Shown here: piece after piece, positions 27,188 to 35,652 of the stretch
Layout of the letters: each line of letters opens with the position of its first letter
Numbering within the stretch: the stretch's first letter is position 1
Assembly: GCF_000246855.1 (NCBI RefSeq)
Contig: NC_016609.1
Span: 7,948,744 to 8,012,743, forward strand
Reading direction: 5' to 3'
From: Niastella koreensis GR20-10
GTDB lineage: Bacteria > Bacteroidota > Bacteroidia > Chitinophagales > Chitinophagaceae
DNA: 64,000 bases
Program-made: the position numbers and the translations under genes
The notes under the pieces: generated by a model
Told to the model about the DNA's origin: nothing
Database searches by the model: none
Seen by the model: the letters and a program-made list of their open reading frames with translations, nothing else

Positions 27188-28552
27188 CTATTTGATCTTC
27201 AGGTGCGGCACTTTGCGTTTATTAAAATACAACAGCACATCTGTTATTTTTCCATTACCATCGCGTTCAAACTCAAGCTGGCTGTTGGATTGTTTGGTAA
27301 AGAAAAAATCTTTCTTTTCTTCATAGAAAATATAGGGTTGTCCATTGTTGAAGATAGCCTGCAGGTGATCGTCTTTAACGGTAACGTCGATAATAAAGCC
27401 GGCGGTGCTATCCATTTTATAGGTGCCGGTGTACTGTGGTAATGTTGCCGGGTTTGATTTAATGGCAACCCTGGGGATGTAATATATATTGCTGGCTCCA
27501 CCAATGATCTGCCAAAAGGCGGCGTCATATGCGCTCAGATCTGATTCAGGATTATTACTGCTGCTGAAATCGTTACTGAATGCAACGATACAGGAATTGT
27601 TGGCAAGCCCACGCGTAAACAGCGTATTGTAACCTATAGTGCCGCCTTTATAGCCAACCAGTTTTCCATTTGGCCAGTCTCTGATATACCAGCCATAGTT
27701 ATATCCTTCTTTATTGTTTGTATACGCTTCTTCCTGCGATTGCCGGCTGATAATACGGTTTGATCGTAATGCTATATGAAATCTGAACAGATCGGCAACG
27801 GTTGAATAAATACCACCGGCCGCATAAGCAGCGCTTGAATCAGGTATGCGACTCCGGATATGAACACTATCATTCAGTACATCGTACCCTACTGTTTTAT
27901 AAGGGCTTTGTAAGTTTTTATAATCGAACCCTGAGTGCGTCATGCCGGCTTTGTTGAAAATGACCTCCCTTACATTTTGTTCATAGGATTTGCCGGTAAC
28001 TTTTTCAATCAGGTAACCAAGGATCATGTAATTGGAATAACTGCAGCTGAACGCGGTGCCCGGATCAAAATCAAGCGGTTCGTCTTTTATGTATTTCCAG
28101 AAGTCCTGTTGGGTGTATGGCTTATAAATGATGTCTTCCGCAAAATTATCCTGGCCGGTGTAATCAATAATTCCGGAGGTGTGCGATAACAGATCCTTTA
28201 AAGTAACCTTGCTGCCATTTTTATAGGCGGGAAAATATTTACCAAGGCTATCGGTCAGTTTTAATTTGCCCTGCTCCCGCAAATACAAAATAACTACACT
28301 GGTAAATGATTTGGTAATTGAACCAATGCAGAAAACATAATTGGTGTCGTGCGGAATACGGTTCTCATAATCGCGCCAGCCGTATCCTTTTGCCAGTAAG
28401 ATGCTATCGTTACGGGTTGCCAGCACCACCCCGTTAAAGAGTTTTGCTTTGTAGGCGGCATCCATATATTCCGCCAGTTTTTCGGCAGTGGATTGAGCGC
28501 ATAGGGCCCGGGTTAGTAAAAGGGCAGGAGCCAACAGGTATAAAGGTTTCAT
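27188..28552 (-). CDS. Secreted serine hydrolase, beta-lactamase class C / DD-peptidase fold
   Basis: 454-residue exported protein with signal peptide (cleavage after LCA, about residue 19). Active-site motif SITK at 78-81 (nucleophile Ser78, Lys81), Tyr motif YSN at 172-174, and KGG in VGYKGGTIGY (about 305) in place of the usual HTG/KTG. A C-terminal beta-rich domain after about residue 350 ends in PHLKIK. Proteins of this family act as esterases, D-aminopeptidases or peptidoglycan hydrolases; class C beta-lactamase activity cannot be assumed. It is the last of three such genes on this strand. Confidence 0.9.
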   Translation of the reverse strand: MKPLYLLAPALLLTRALCAQSTAEKLAEYMDAAYKAKLFNGVVLATRNDSILLAKGYGWRDYENRIPHDTNYVFCIGSITKSFTSVVILYLREQGKLKLTDSLGKYFPAYKNGSKVTLKDLLSHTSGIIDYTGQDNFAEDIIYKPYTQQDFWKYIKDEPLDFDPGTAFSCSYSNYMILGYLIEKVTGKSYEQNVREVIFNKAGMTHSGFDYKNLQSPYKTVGYDVLNDSVHIRSRIPDSSAAYAAGGIYSTVADLFRFHIALRSNRIISRQSQEEAYTNNKEGYNYGWYIRDWPNGKLVGYKGGTIGYNTLFTRGLANNSCIVAFSNDFSSSNNPESDLSAYDAAFWQIIGGASNIYYIPRVAIKSNPATLPQYTGTYKMDSTAGFIIDVTVKDDHLQAIFNNGQPYIFYEEKKDFFFTKQSNSQLEFERDGNGKITDVLLYFNKRKVPHLKIK

Positions 28553-28645
28553 GATAAGAATTAGTTTCACGTAAGAAACCTATTCTTTTCCTTATTGGCT
28601 CCCTGCCACAGGTTAATTAAAACTTAAAACGGTTAAATATTACAG

Positions 28646-30166
28646 TTACTTTTTATAAAACTCATACGGAGTGAACTCAATAAATTTGGCTACTGTAACT
28701 GTTACCGATTTTACTCCGGAATCATACAAGTTGAATCTCCATTCATTTATTCCGTAGATGGGGTCATTAAACGTAGCAAGAAAATGCGCATCATCTATTG
28801 ATTCCAATACAGCATAACATCTCTTATGGTGTTCAAAGCGTGCTACCAGCTGTTGATTTTCTTCCCTGATGGTCATTTTACCGTATACTTCGTGTTCATA
28901 ATTGCCCACATAAGTAGCTAATGGCAAGCGGAACCTGGCATTTTTAGCTATGTCCTTTTTCTTTTCAGCCAGCCAATTTGCTTCCTCCTTTTTATCGGCC
29001 CTGTCGGCGGCAAGAGCTTCCTGGCTGTAATTATTATATGGTAAGCCGAGGTATGCATCCAGGATCTCATCTGGCAGCGAGGTAAAAAACCTGTTGTCAT
29101 CTGAATTTGTCAACACAATAATGCCCAGGTTTTCTTCAGGTACAAGCATTACGCTTGTTAAAAAGCCGTTTACCCCACCCGTATGGGACACTATTTTTCT
29201 TCCACTGTAATCAGACAAAAACCAGCCAAGTCCATATAATGAAAAATGGGATTTTCTGAACGGATAGCCGCCATTACCAAAAACAGAGTGCGGTATGCGG
29301 GTTTGTTCAATAGCTGCTGCCGGTATAACCTCTTTACCGTTGCATTTTCCTTTATTCAACAGCGATATAACCCAATGGCTCATGTCGTTTATGCTGGATG
29401 AAACGCTACCCGCCGGCGCCAGGGCATCGATGTTTCCATAACGGGTTTTCTGCAATACGCCATTTACAAGCGTGTGTGCGGTTGCTCTGTTGGCTGCCAC
29501 TTTCATCTCACTGGCAAGGGCCAATGTATTGGTCATGCCGAGTGGAGTAAACAGGCTGTCCTTAAGAAACGCAGCCCAGGATTTTCCGGTTACATGCGGT
29601 ATAATTTCACCTGCGGTCATAAAGGCCGCATTGGTATAGCCCCAACGGCTGCGAAAACTATAGTTAGGCTTTAAGCGGCCGAATTTTTCACGTACTTCAG
29701 CCAGGGTGAGGTCTGAATCGAAAAACATAAAATCGCCCTGGAAAGTTTCAAAACCCAGGCGATGACAAAGCAGGTCGCGGATATTGGCTTCTTTGGTAAC
29801 CCAGGGATCGTATAATTTAAAATCGGGCAGCCATTTTATAACGTGATCGTCTAATGATAATTTCTCATCAGCCGCCAGCATAGCCAGTGCGGTAGCGGTA
29901 AAGGCCTTTGTATTGGAGCCGATCATAAACAAGGTATTTTCATCTACCTTGTTAGTGGTTCCCATTTCTTTAACCCCATAGGCTTTCATCACCGCCACTT
30001 TTCCATCTTTCACCACGCATACGGCTACGCCGGGAATTTTCCAGTCATTCAATGCCCGTTGTACATATGTATCCAGGCTGTCTTTTATAAACGAAGGCGG
30101 CTCCTGTGCAAACAGGTTGGCAATAAAGAGGAAAAAAGCTGTAAGCAGGATGAGGTGCTTTTTCAT
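28646..30166 (-). CDS. Secreted serine hydrolase with C-terminal DUF3471-like domain
   Basis: 506 residues, signal peptide cleaved after LFA (residue 20). Motifs: SNTK at 84-87, YTN in WGYTNAAF and HTG in VSHTGGVNGF, the complete class C beta-lactamase/penicillin-binding triad. The last 110 residues (YVGNYEHEVYGKMTI...) match the small beta-barrel DUF3471-type domain that often follows this fold. The start is 3 bases from the stop of the upstream TMEM175 gene, so the two form an operon. Likely a periplasmic esterase or peptidase; substrate unknown. Confidence 0.92.
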   Translation of the reverse strand: MKKHLILLTAFFLFIANLFAQEPPSFIKDSLDTYVQRALNDWKIPGVAVCVVKDGKVAVMKAYGVKEMGTTNKVDENTLFMIGSNTKAFTATALAMLAADEKLSLDDHVIKWLPDFKLYDPWVTKEANIRDLLCHRLGFETFQGDFMFFDSDLTLAEVREKFGRLKPNYSFRSRWGYTNAAFMTAGEIIPHVTGKSWAAFLKDSLFTPLGMTNTLALASEMKVAANRATAHTLVNGVLQKTRYGNIDALAPAGSVSSSINDMSHWVISLLNKGKCNGKEVIPAAAIEQTRIPHSVFGNGGYPFRKSHFSLYGLGWFLSDYSGRKIVSHTGGVNGFLTSVMLVPEENLGIIVLTNSDDNRFFTSLPDEILDAYLGLPYNNYSQEALAADRADKKEEANWLAEKKKDIAKNARFRLPLATYVGNYEHEVYGKMTIREENQQLVARFEHHKRCYAVLESIDDAHFLATFNDPIYGINEWRFNLYDSGVKSVTVTVAKFIEFTPYEFYKK

Positions 30167-30169
30167 GGG

Positions 30170-30826
30170 TTATTTGTTTACACTGAAGATTATTCTTTTT
30201 TTATAGTACTTGCTAAGCAGCCCGATCACCGGCGGTATAATGGCCGGCATCCAGATGGCTACATGCGGGCTAATTAAAAACATCAGCGCCATTAATAAAA
30301 AAATGATGGGAACGGCAATGGCCCGCATGGAATAATAGTTGGCAACCGGTTTCACCAGCCCTTCACTTAATGCATGTTTGGGATTGCTTACATAGCGCCA
30401 CATCAGGTAATTCATGAAGCCCAGGAAACAAATGTTTATGATATAGAATATGGACGGAATTTTTAAATAATAAGTTATGTATTCGCTGTAAAATGCACTG
30501 GTGAACGGCATTAATACAACTGCCAGTAAAAATACCAGGTTCAACCACATTAACCGCAGATTATAATTTACTACAAAGCCAAACAGGCGATGGTGAATGG
30601 TCCAGTACTGGCCAATAATAAAGAAGCTGATGAGAAAGCCAATGAATTTCGGGATCATTTCATTGAGGCTTTCGGCCAGTTTGTGATCGGTAATACCGGT
30701 TACGATAACCGGTACCTTTAATTCAATGGCCAGTAAAGTGATAGCGATAGCAAATACGGCATCGCTGAATAAGATCATCCGTTCGAGTTGAAATTCCTTT
30801 TTCAGCTCGTTGTGCAGTGGGTTCAT
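30170..30826 (-). CDS. TMEM175 family potassium channel-like protein
   Basis: 218-residue membrane protein with six predicted helices. The family signature in helix 1 is LERMILFSDAVFAIAITLLAIE, containing the FSDAVFAI motif that forms the pore in TMEM175 channels. Bacterial members are tetramers conducting K+ with low selectivity. It is sandwiched between two serine hydrolase genes (3-base gap downstream, 37-base gap upstream), an unusual pairing of an ion channel with secreted hydrolases. Confidence 0.9.
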   Translation of the reverse strand: MNPLHNELKKEFQLERMILFSDAVFAIAITLLAIELKVPVIVTGITDHKLAESLNEMIPKFIGFLISFFIIGQYWTIHHRLFGFVVNYNLRLMWLNLVFLLAVVLMPFTSAFYSEYITYYLKIPSIFYIINICFLGFMNYLMWRYVSNPKHALSEGLVKPVANYYSMRAIAVPIIFLLMALMFLISPHVAIWMPAIIPPVIGLLSKYYKKRIIFSVNK

Positions 30827-30863
30827 GTGACTGAGATAGTTTGGTTATAATGAAGCGTTGTGT

Positions 30864-32153
30864 TTAATAGTTCATGGCCTGGTACACAAGCACTTTGTAC
30901 AGGTTACCCAGGTTGCCCCAGCTGGTGGGCCAGATATTACGGTAAATTAATGCAACCAGTTTTTCTTTGGGATCAACCCAATAGGTGGTGGCAAACATGC
31001 CGCCCCATTCGAAGGTGCCTTCCTGGGTAGGCAATACGGCACTGCCTTTTTCGGTGGTAATGCCAAAGCCCAGCCCGAATTTGTTGGGCCCGCGGCTAAT
31101 GTCGCCGATCTGGTTCATCGTCATCATCCGCACGCTGTTATGGCTCAACAAGCGCTTGCCATTGTATTCGCCGCCATTGAGCAGCATTTGTAAGAAGATG
31201 GCATAGTCATATACGGTTGAAGAAAGACCGGCCCCGCCTGAATAGTAGGTGCCATTCATTTTGGGATAATCGCGGTACATATCTCCATATAAGCTTAATT
31301 TTTCCGGCATTTTTGCCAGTTGTTTAATGCTGTCTTCGGTGTATAGCATGGCCAGTCTGCCCTTCTTATTCTCAGGCAAATAGAAATAAGTATCCTTCAT
31401 GCCCAGTGGCTCGAAGATGCGTTTTTGAAAAAAGTCTTTCAGGCTCGTGCCCGATACTATTTCAATCAGGTAACCCAATACATCATCGTTCAGGCCATAG
31501 GTCCATTTTTCACCGGGCTGGTGAAACAGGGGCAAGCCGCCCAGGACCTTCATTTTATCGGCCAGTTTAAATTCGGGGATGCCGATACCTCCCACAACGC
31601 CGGCTTTATAATAAATATTTTTGGCTTCGGTACTGCCTATCTGGGCATAACCCAAACCGCTGGTATGGGTGAGCAGGTCGCGGATGGTGATCTCTCTTTT
31701 AGCCGGAACGGTGGTATACGTTGTATCAGCCTTATTGTATTTATCTAATACTTTAGGGTTTTTGAATTCGGGTATGTATTGGGAAATAGGGTCATCCAGC
31801 ATGAATTTACCTTCCTCAAACAACATCATTATGCCTACACTGGTAATGGCTTTTGTTTGGGAGGCAATGCGAAAGATGGCATCTTTTTGAAGCGGGGCTT
31901 TTGTATCGAGGTCGTTATAGCCAAAGTTTTTATAATATACGATCTTGCCATCATGAACGATCATGGCTACTGCTCCGTTCATCCGGCCTTTATCAACATA
32001 TTCTTTCAGTACAGTATCGATGCGGGTTAACCGTTTTGACGAAAAACCACCGGCTTCGGGCGTAGCCGCCAGGGTGAGTACCGGATGGGCGGTTTGGGAA
32101 AAGGAAACGGCAGCGAGCAGGAATAGAGCTATTGTACTAACGAACTGTCTCAT
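30864..32153 (-). CDS. Secreted serine hydrolase, beta-lactamase fold
   Basis: 429 residues with signal peptide (cleavage near FSQTA, about residue 22). Active-site motif SQTK at 98-101; the second motif is YGLND rather than a strict YxN, as in esterase-type members; the segment WGGMFATTYWVDP replaces a clear HTG. These features fit the EstB-like esterase branch better than true beta-lactamases. First gene of the cluster 30864-27188; the region upstream (32154-32437) is filled with short-period repeats. Confidence 0.9.
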   Translation of the reverse strand: MRQFVSTIALFLLAAVSFSQTAHPVLTLAATPEAGGFSSKRLTRIDTVLKEYVDKGRMNGAVAMIVHDGKIVYYKNFGYNDLDTKAPLQKDAIFRIASQTKAITSVGIMMLFEEGKFMLDDPISQYIPEFKNPKVLDKYNKADTTYTTVPAKREITIRDLLTHTSGLGYAQIGSTEAKNIYYKAGVVGGIGIPEFKLADKMKVLGGLPLFHQPGEKWTYGLNDDVLGYLIEIVSGTSLKDFFQKRIFEPLGMKDTYFYLPENKKGRLAMLYTEDSIKQLAKMPEKLSLYGDMYRDYPKMNGTYYSGGAGLSSTVYDYAIFLQMLLNGGEYNGKRLLSHNSVRMMTMNQIGDISRGPNKFGLGFGITTEKGSAVLPTQEGTFEWGGMFATTYWVDPKEKLVALIYRNIWPTSWGNLGNLYKVLVYQAMNY

Positions 32154-32199
32154 GACTTTAGAGAATATTTAGTTATGGAAGTTAGTATGAAAAGCTCAA

Positions 32200-32390
32200 T
32201 ATTGAATATCGAATATTGAATAATGAATGTTGAGGTAAATACAGAGAAATGAAGAATGAAAAATGAAGAACAGAGAAATCAGAAAGGGAAGAAAGTTGAC
32301 AGGTTAACAGGTTGACAAGGGTTTAAATTGGGGCGTTTGGGGAAAACAGTGACAGGTTGTTAGCGTTAACGGAGTTGATAGCGTTGATAA
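32200..32390 (+). repeat. Composite short-period repeat region
   Basis: Three blocks follow each other. 32200-32235 is an AT-rich run of near-octamers (AATATTGA-like). 32294-32317 has three octamers NGTTRACA with alternating G/A (AGTTGACA, GGTTAACA, GGTTGACA). After a TTTAAATTGGGG spacer, 32355-32390 has four nonamers (GGTTGTTAG, CGTTAACGG, AGTTGATAG, CGTTGATAA). The octamer-spacer-nonamer order recurs at 50877-50980. This explains most of the 284-base gap 32154-32437. Confidence 0.8.
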
Positions 32391-32437
32391 AGTGCCCGGC
32401 GTTTCACCACTGCCAACTGCCCAATGCGTACTGCCTT

Positions 32438-33196
32438 TTAATTATCCTGCTTCCTCAGCTCTCCCATCACTTCTTTCCACTTCATATATTTATCATAACA
32501 CTGCTTAATATAGGATTGCAGCTCGTAGTCGGTAGCGTTTTCAACAAGCACGAGATCGGGTTTGTACCGGACCATAAAAGTATCCAGGTCGGCGCCTTTG
32601 AGCTGGGTGAGCCGGATAACGAGTGCCCGGCTGAAGCGGTGTTCGATGTATTTCTCTTTTTCTTCGGCCATTAACCGGTCGCGGAAGTTGGCCATGCGCC
32701 GGTTCTTTTTAAAGTTGAACACATCAACCAGCTGATCAAGGTCAACACCCACAGCCGCATTTTGCGTAGTGGGCTGAACAATGCCCAGTCCGGGTTTTTT
32801 ATAGTTGAAAACTTTGGCGTATTCTTCGCGGTTGGCAATAGAGTCGAGGTGGTAATTGCGTGGTTTTACCATAATGGGCTTCAGCTCCGTTACATTTACG
32901 TGCAGGGAGATCTCGAAGTTCTGTTGATTGGGTATGGCTACAACAGGGTATTTGGGGGTACCCTTGCCCAGGTAAGAAAACCAGATTGAATCAGATTCCT
33001 TTGCATAGATAGTATATCGCCCCAACGAGTCGGTTACGGTACCTGATCCGCCGGTACTTTGCACACTTACTGATACCAGGGGCACCTGCTGGGTCATGTC
33101 GAACACTTTACCCCGAACCTGAACCTGCAATTGACCAAAGCCTGCGAGGGATCCGGATGCCAGTAAGATTAAAATTATGTACCGTTTTAAAGTCAA
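32438..33196 (-). CDS. Exported protein with CarboxypepD-reg-like domain
   Basis: 252 residues. Signal peptide about 1-21 (cleavage after FGQ). Residues 25-100 form a carboxypeptidase regulatory-like beta-sandwich (VRGKVFDMTQQVPLVSVSV, TDSLGRYTI), the domain used as N-terminal plug extension in TonB-dependent receptors; here it is a stand-alone protein. The C-terminal half is charged and helical. The start is a TTG (no in-frame ATG precedes the signal peptide), which is worth noting. Function unknown; probably a periplasmic or outer-membrane-attached accessory protein. Confidence 0.85.
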   Translation of the reverse strand: MTLKRYIILILLASGSLAGFGQLQVQVRGKVFDMTQQVPLVSVSVQSTGGSGTVTDSLGRYTIYAKESDSIWFSYLGKGTPKYPVVAIPNQQNFEISLHVNVTELKPIMVKPRNYHLDSIANREEYAKVFNYKKPGLGIVQPTTQNAAVGVDLDQLVDVFNFKKNRRMANFRDRLMAEEKEKYIEHRFSRALVIRLTQLKGADLDTFMVRYKPDLVLVENATDYELQSYIKQCYDKYMKWKEVMGELRKQDN

Positions 33197-33257
33197 GCTT
33201 CTGGGTTTAAGATTGTGATATTATGCAAGAAAAGGATAAAAATGCGCGCTGCCGGAT

Positions 33258-33848
33258 TTATTTAACACGATTTTGCAGTTCTCCAATCACCTTTTCTACA
33301 ATAAGGGGATAGTGCTCATGTTCCAGGGAGTGGATCTTTTGCGCCAGGGAATCGGGTGTATCGCCGGGTTCAATGGTACAGCGGGCCTGGAAGATCAACA
33401 GACCGTGGTCATATAATTCATCCACGTAGTGGATGCTGATGCCGCTTTCGGTTTCTTTGGCTGCTATCACGGCCTCATGAACAAAACGGCCATACATGCC
33501 TTTGCCCCCATAGTTTGGCAACAGGGCGGGGTGGATATTAATAATACGCTGGGGGAAGGCTTTAACTAATTGAACAGGAACTTTCCATAAAAATCCGGCC
33601 AATACAATAAAATCAACATTATGTTGTTTAAGTTCCTCGACGTAGGCATTGCCTCTAAAGAATTGTTCTTTCTCTATTAACAAAGAAGGAATTTTTTCAT
33701 TTTGGGCAATTGTTAATACGCCAGCGCCTGGTTTGTTGCAAACGATTAATGCTATTTTAATTTGGGTGTGCTGCCTGAAATAATCGATCAGCTTTTGAGC
33801 ATTCGACCCGGCCCCCGATGCAAAGATGGCTACGTTAATAGTCTGCAT
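33258..33848 (-). CDS. purN: Phosphoribosylglycinamide formyltransferase
   Basis: 196-residue enzyme of purine synthesis that transfers a formyl group from 10-formyl-tetrahydrofolate to GAR. N-terminal FASGAGSNAQKL binds phosphate; catalytic residues are in INIHPALLP (His; Asn just before) and the late Asp in ELYDHGLLIFQ. The hallmark HYVDELYDHG is intact and the length is normal. It is monocistronic by spacing, divergent from the respiratory operon across a 430-base regulatory-looking gap. Confidence 0.93.
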   Translation of the reverse strand: MQTINVAIFASGAGSNAQKLIDYFRQHTQIKIALIVCNKPGAGVLTIAQNEKIPSLLIEKEQFFRGNAYVEELKQHNVDFIVLAGFLWKVPVQLVKAFPQRIINIHPALLPNYGGKGMYGRFVHEAVIAAKETESGISIHYVDELYDHGLLIFQARCTIEPGDTPDSLAQKIHSLEHEHYPLIVEKVIGELQNRVK

Positions 33849-34225
33849 ATTATTAATAATCTACGTTTAGTTCTTACCTGGAAATATAACACTATCCTTC
33901 GATCTGTTACCGTTCAGTTTCATGCGATGCAAAAATTGCCGGTAATGACAAGACACGCAGTTTGAAAATAACTGGGTGGCATTGACGTGTCATTTTTGTT
34001 TCAACCGTTGAAACAGGAACGCAAAAGTGCAGGAAAATTTTGGGGTGGAGAAAAGTCAATTTTACCATCAGTTTACGAGATGCGAAACTTTAGTTGTCAA
34101 CTTGACAAAAGCATGACATTTCTGACTGAACCGTTTTAACGGAGGGGGTAAAATCGGCTGAAACCCGCGCCCAGCCTACATTAAAAAAATTTTAAACAGG
34201 TTGTGATTTTGTTAAATTCCTGACT
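33849..34225. other. Long regulatory-looking region upstream of the respiratory operon
   Basis: No gene is visible here. It contains three short palindromes: GTTTCAAC-C-GTTGAAAC (33998-34014, perfect 8-1-8), TTGTCAA-C-TTGACAA (34094-34108, perfect 7-1-7) and CCGTT-TT-AACGG (34131-34142). A TGACGTGTCA word lies at 33983-33992. All sit 85-230 bases upstream of the operon promoter and could be operators; no regulator can be assigned. Confidence 0.5.
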
Positions 34226-34233
34226 TATTTTTG
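34201..34233 (+). promoter_or_regulatory. Promoter of the ACIII-cytochrome oxidase operon
   Basis: -33 TTG at 34201-34203, 22-base spacer, -7 TATTTTTG at 34226-34233. Predicted start about 34238, leaving a 44-base leader before the ATG at 34282. This is one of the best matches to the Bacteroidota consensus in the window and is the only strong promoter I see before the terminator at 48829. Confidence 0.65.
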
Positions 34234-34281
34234 CACCCAATTCGGGAAATTTTTCCACATAATTTCATCATATCCAGCAAT

Positions 34282-35562
34282 ATGATTGATCATAGAGCAA
34301 CAGTTAAGCGAATCCTCATCAGTGCATTGTTCTTTTTATTATTGTCGGTCGGAAACAAGTTATCAGCTCAGGACGGGAAGGTCATTTTCCAAAATACGTG
34401 TGCTTCCTGTCACTCTGTTTTCAAAGATCTGACTGGCCCTGCATTAGGTGGAGTAACATCACGTGGCCCCTGGACTGACCGTAAAAAGCTTTACGAGTGG
34501 GTTCATAATCCGTCAAAGTTTATGACTACAGACCCTTATACCCAAGGTCTGAAGCAGAAGTTTGGCATTACAATGACTGCATTCGATGGGTTATCGACAA
34601 AAGAGATCGATGCCGTTATCGACTACGTAGAGAAAACATTTAAAGCCGGACCTCCAACAACAGGAGGTACCCCAAGTAGCGCCGCCGGCGGACAGGTTAT
34701 GGATGAGAAAGACAATTCTATCCTGTATGGTGTATTAACGCTGATCCTTGCAGTAGTAGCCCTGATTATGCTGCAGGTGAACAGTAATCTTAAAAAACTG
34801 GCCGATGATAAAGATGGTCTCCCTGCTTACGAGCCCATCCCATTCTATCGCAACAAGTCGTACATCACTTTATTAGTACTGGTCCTGTTTGTAATAGGCG
34901 GTTTTTATATAGTGAAAGGCGCTATCGGTTTAGGCCGCAGCCAGAACTACCAGCCAGAGCAACCTATTTTCTACTCACATAAAGTACACGCCGGTGTAAA
35001 CCAGATCAACTGTCTGTATTGCCACGGTGGCGCCATGGAAGGCAAACATGCCAATATTCCTTCAGTGAATATTTGTATGAACTGTCACATGACCATCAAC
35101 GAATACACAGGTACTGCAGGTAAACTGTTCCGTGAAGACGGTACAGAGGTGAATGGTACAGACGAGATCAAAAAGATCTACGCAGCTGCCGGTTGGGATG
35201 CTTCTAAAAAGCAATACACAGGTGAAACCCATGAAATTGCATGGACTAAAATTCACAACCTGCCCGACCACGTATACTTTAACCACTCACAGCACGTGAA
35301 TGCCGGTAAAGTACAGTGTCAAACCTGCCATGGTGAGATCACCAAAATGGATGAAGTATACCAGTTTGCTGACTTAAGCATGGGCTGGTGTATCAACTGT
35401 CACCGTACTACTAAAGTTAACTTTGGTGGCAAAAACGGCGAAGATGGCAACAAGTTCTACAGCATCTATAAGAAATATCACGACGAGATCAAAGAAGGTA
35501 AAAGAGACAGTGTAACTGTAAATGATATCGGCGGTACAGAGTGTCAAAAATGTCACTACTAG
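34282..35562 (+). CDS. actA: Alternative Complex III subunit ActA, multiheme cytochrome c
   Basis: 426-residue membrane-anchored c-type cytochrome, electron-transfer subunit of Alternative Complex III (menaquinol:acceptor oxidoreductase). Six CxxCH heme sites: CASCH at 40-44 in an N-terminal monoheme domain right after the signal segment, then CLYCH 244, CMNCH 265, CQTCH 346, CINCH 370 and CQKCH 421. The last motif ends one residue before the C-terminus. Helices at about 148-165 and 194-213 lie between the monoheme and pentaheme parts. I took the ATG at 34282; the frame is open upstream to 34231, but this overlaps the -7 box. First gene of the respiratory operon. Confidence 0.92.
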   Translation: MIDHRATVKRILISALFFLLLSVGNKLSAQDGKVIFQNTCASCHSVFKDLTGPALGGVTSRGPWTDRKKLYEWVHNPSKFMTTDPYTQGLKQKFGITMTAFDGLSTKEIDAVIDYVEKTFKAGPPTTGGTPSSAAGGQVMDEKDNSILYGVLTLILAVVALIMLQVNSNLKKLADDKDGLPAYEPIPFYRNKSYITLLVLVLFVIGGFYIVKGAIGLGRSQNYQPEQPIFYSHKVHAGVNQINCLYCHGGAMEGKHANIPSVNICMNCHMTINEYTGTAGKLFREDGTEVNGTDEIKKIYAAAGWDASKKQYTGETHEIAWTKIHNLPDHVYFNHSQHVNAGKVQCQTCHGEITKMDEVYQFADLSMGWCINCHRTTKVNFGGKNGEDGNKFYSIYKKYHDEIKEGKRDSVTVNDIGGTECQKCHY

Positions 35563-35652
35563 TAGTGTGCTGATTTGCTAAGCCAAATGAATCCTAAATC
35601 CATCTGCCAACAGGCAGGTGACCAAATTCACAAATTCTCAAATACAAGATAA

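Noticed and set aside
30864..32153. Beta-lactamase resistance gene
   Set aside because: The fold matches, but the second and third active-site motifs fit esterase or peptidase members; resistance cannot be claimed from sequence.
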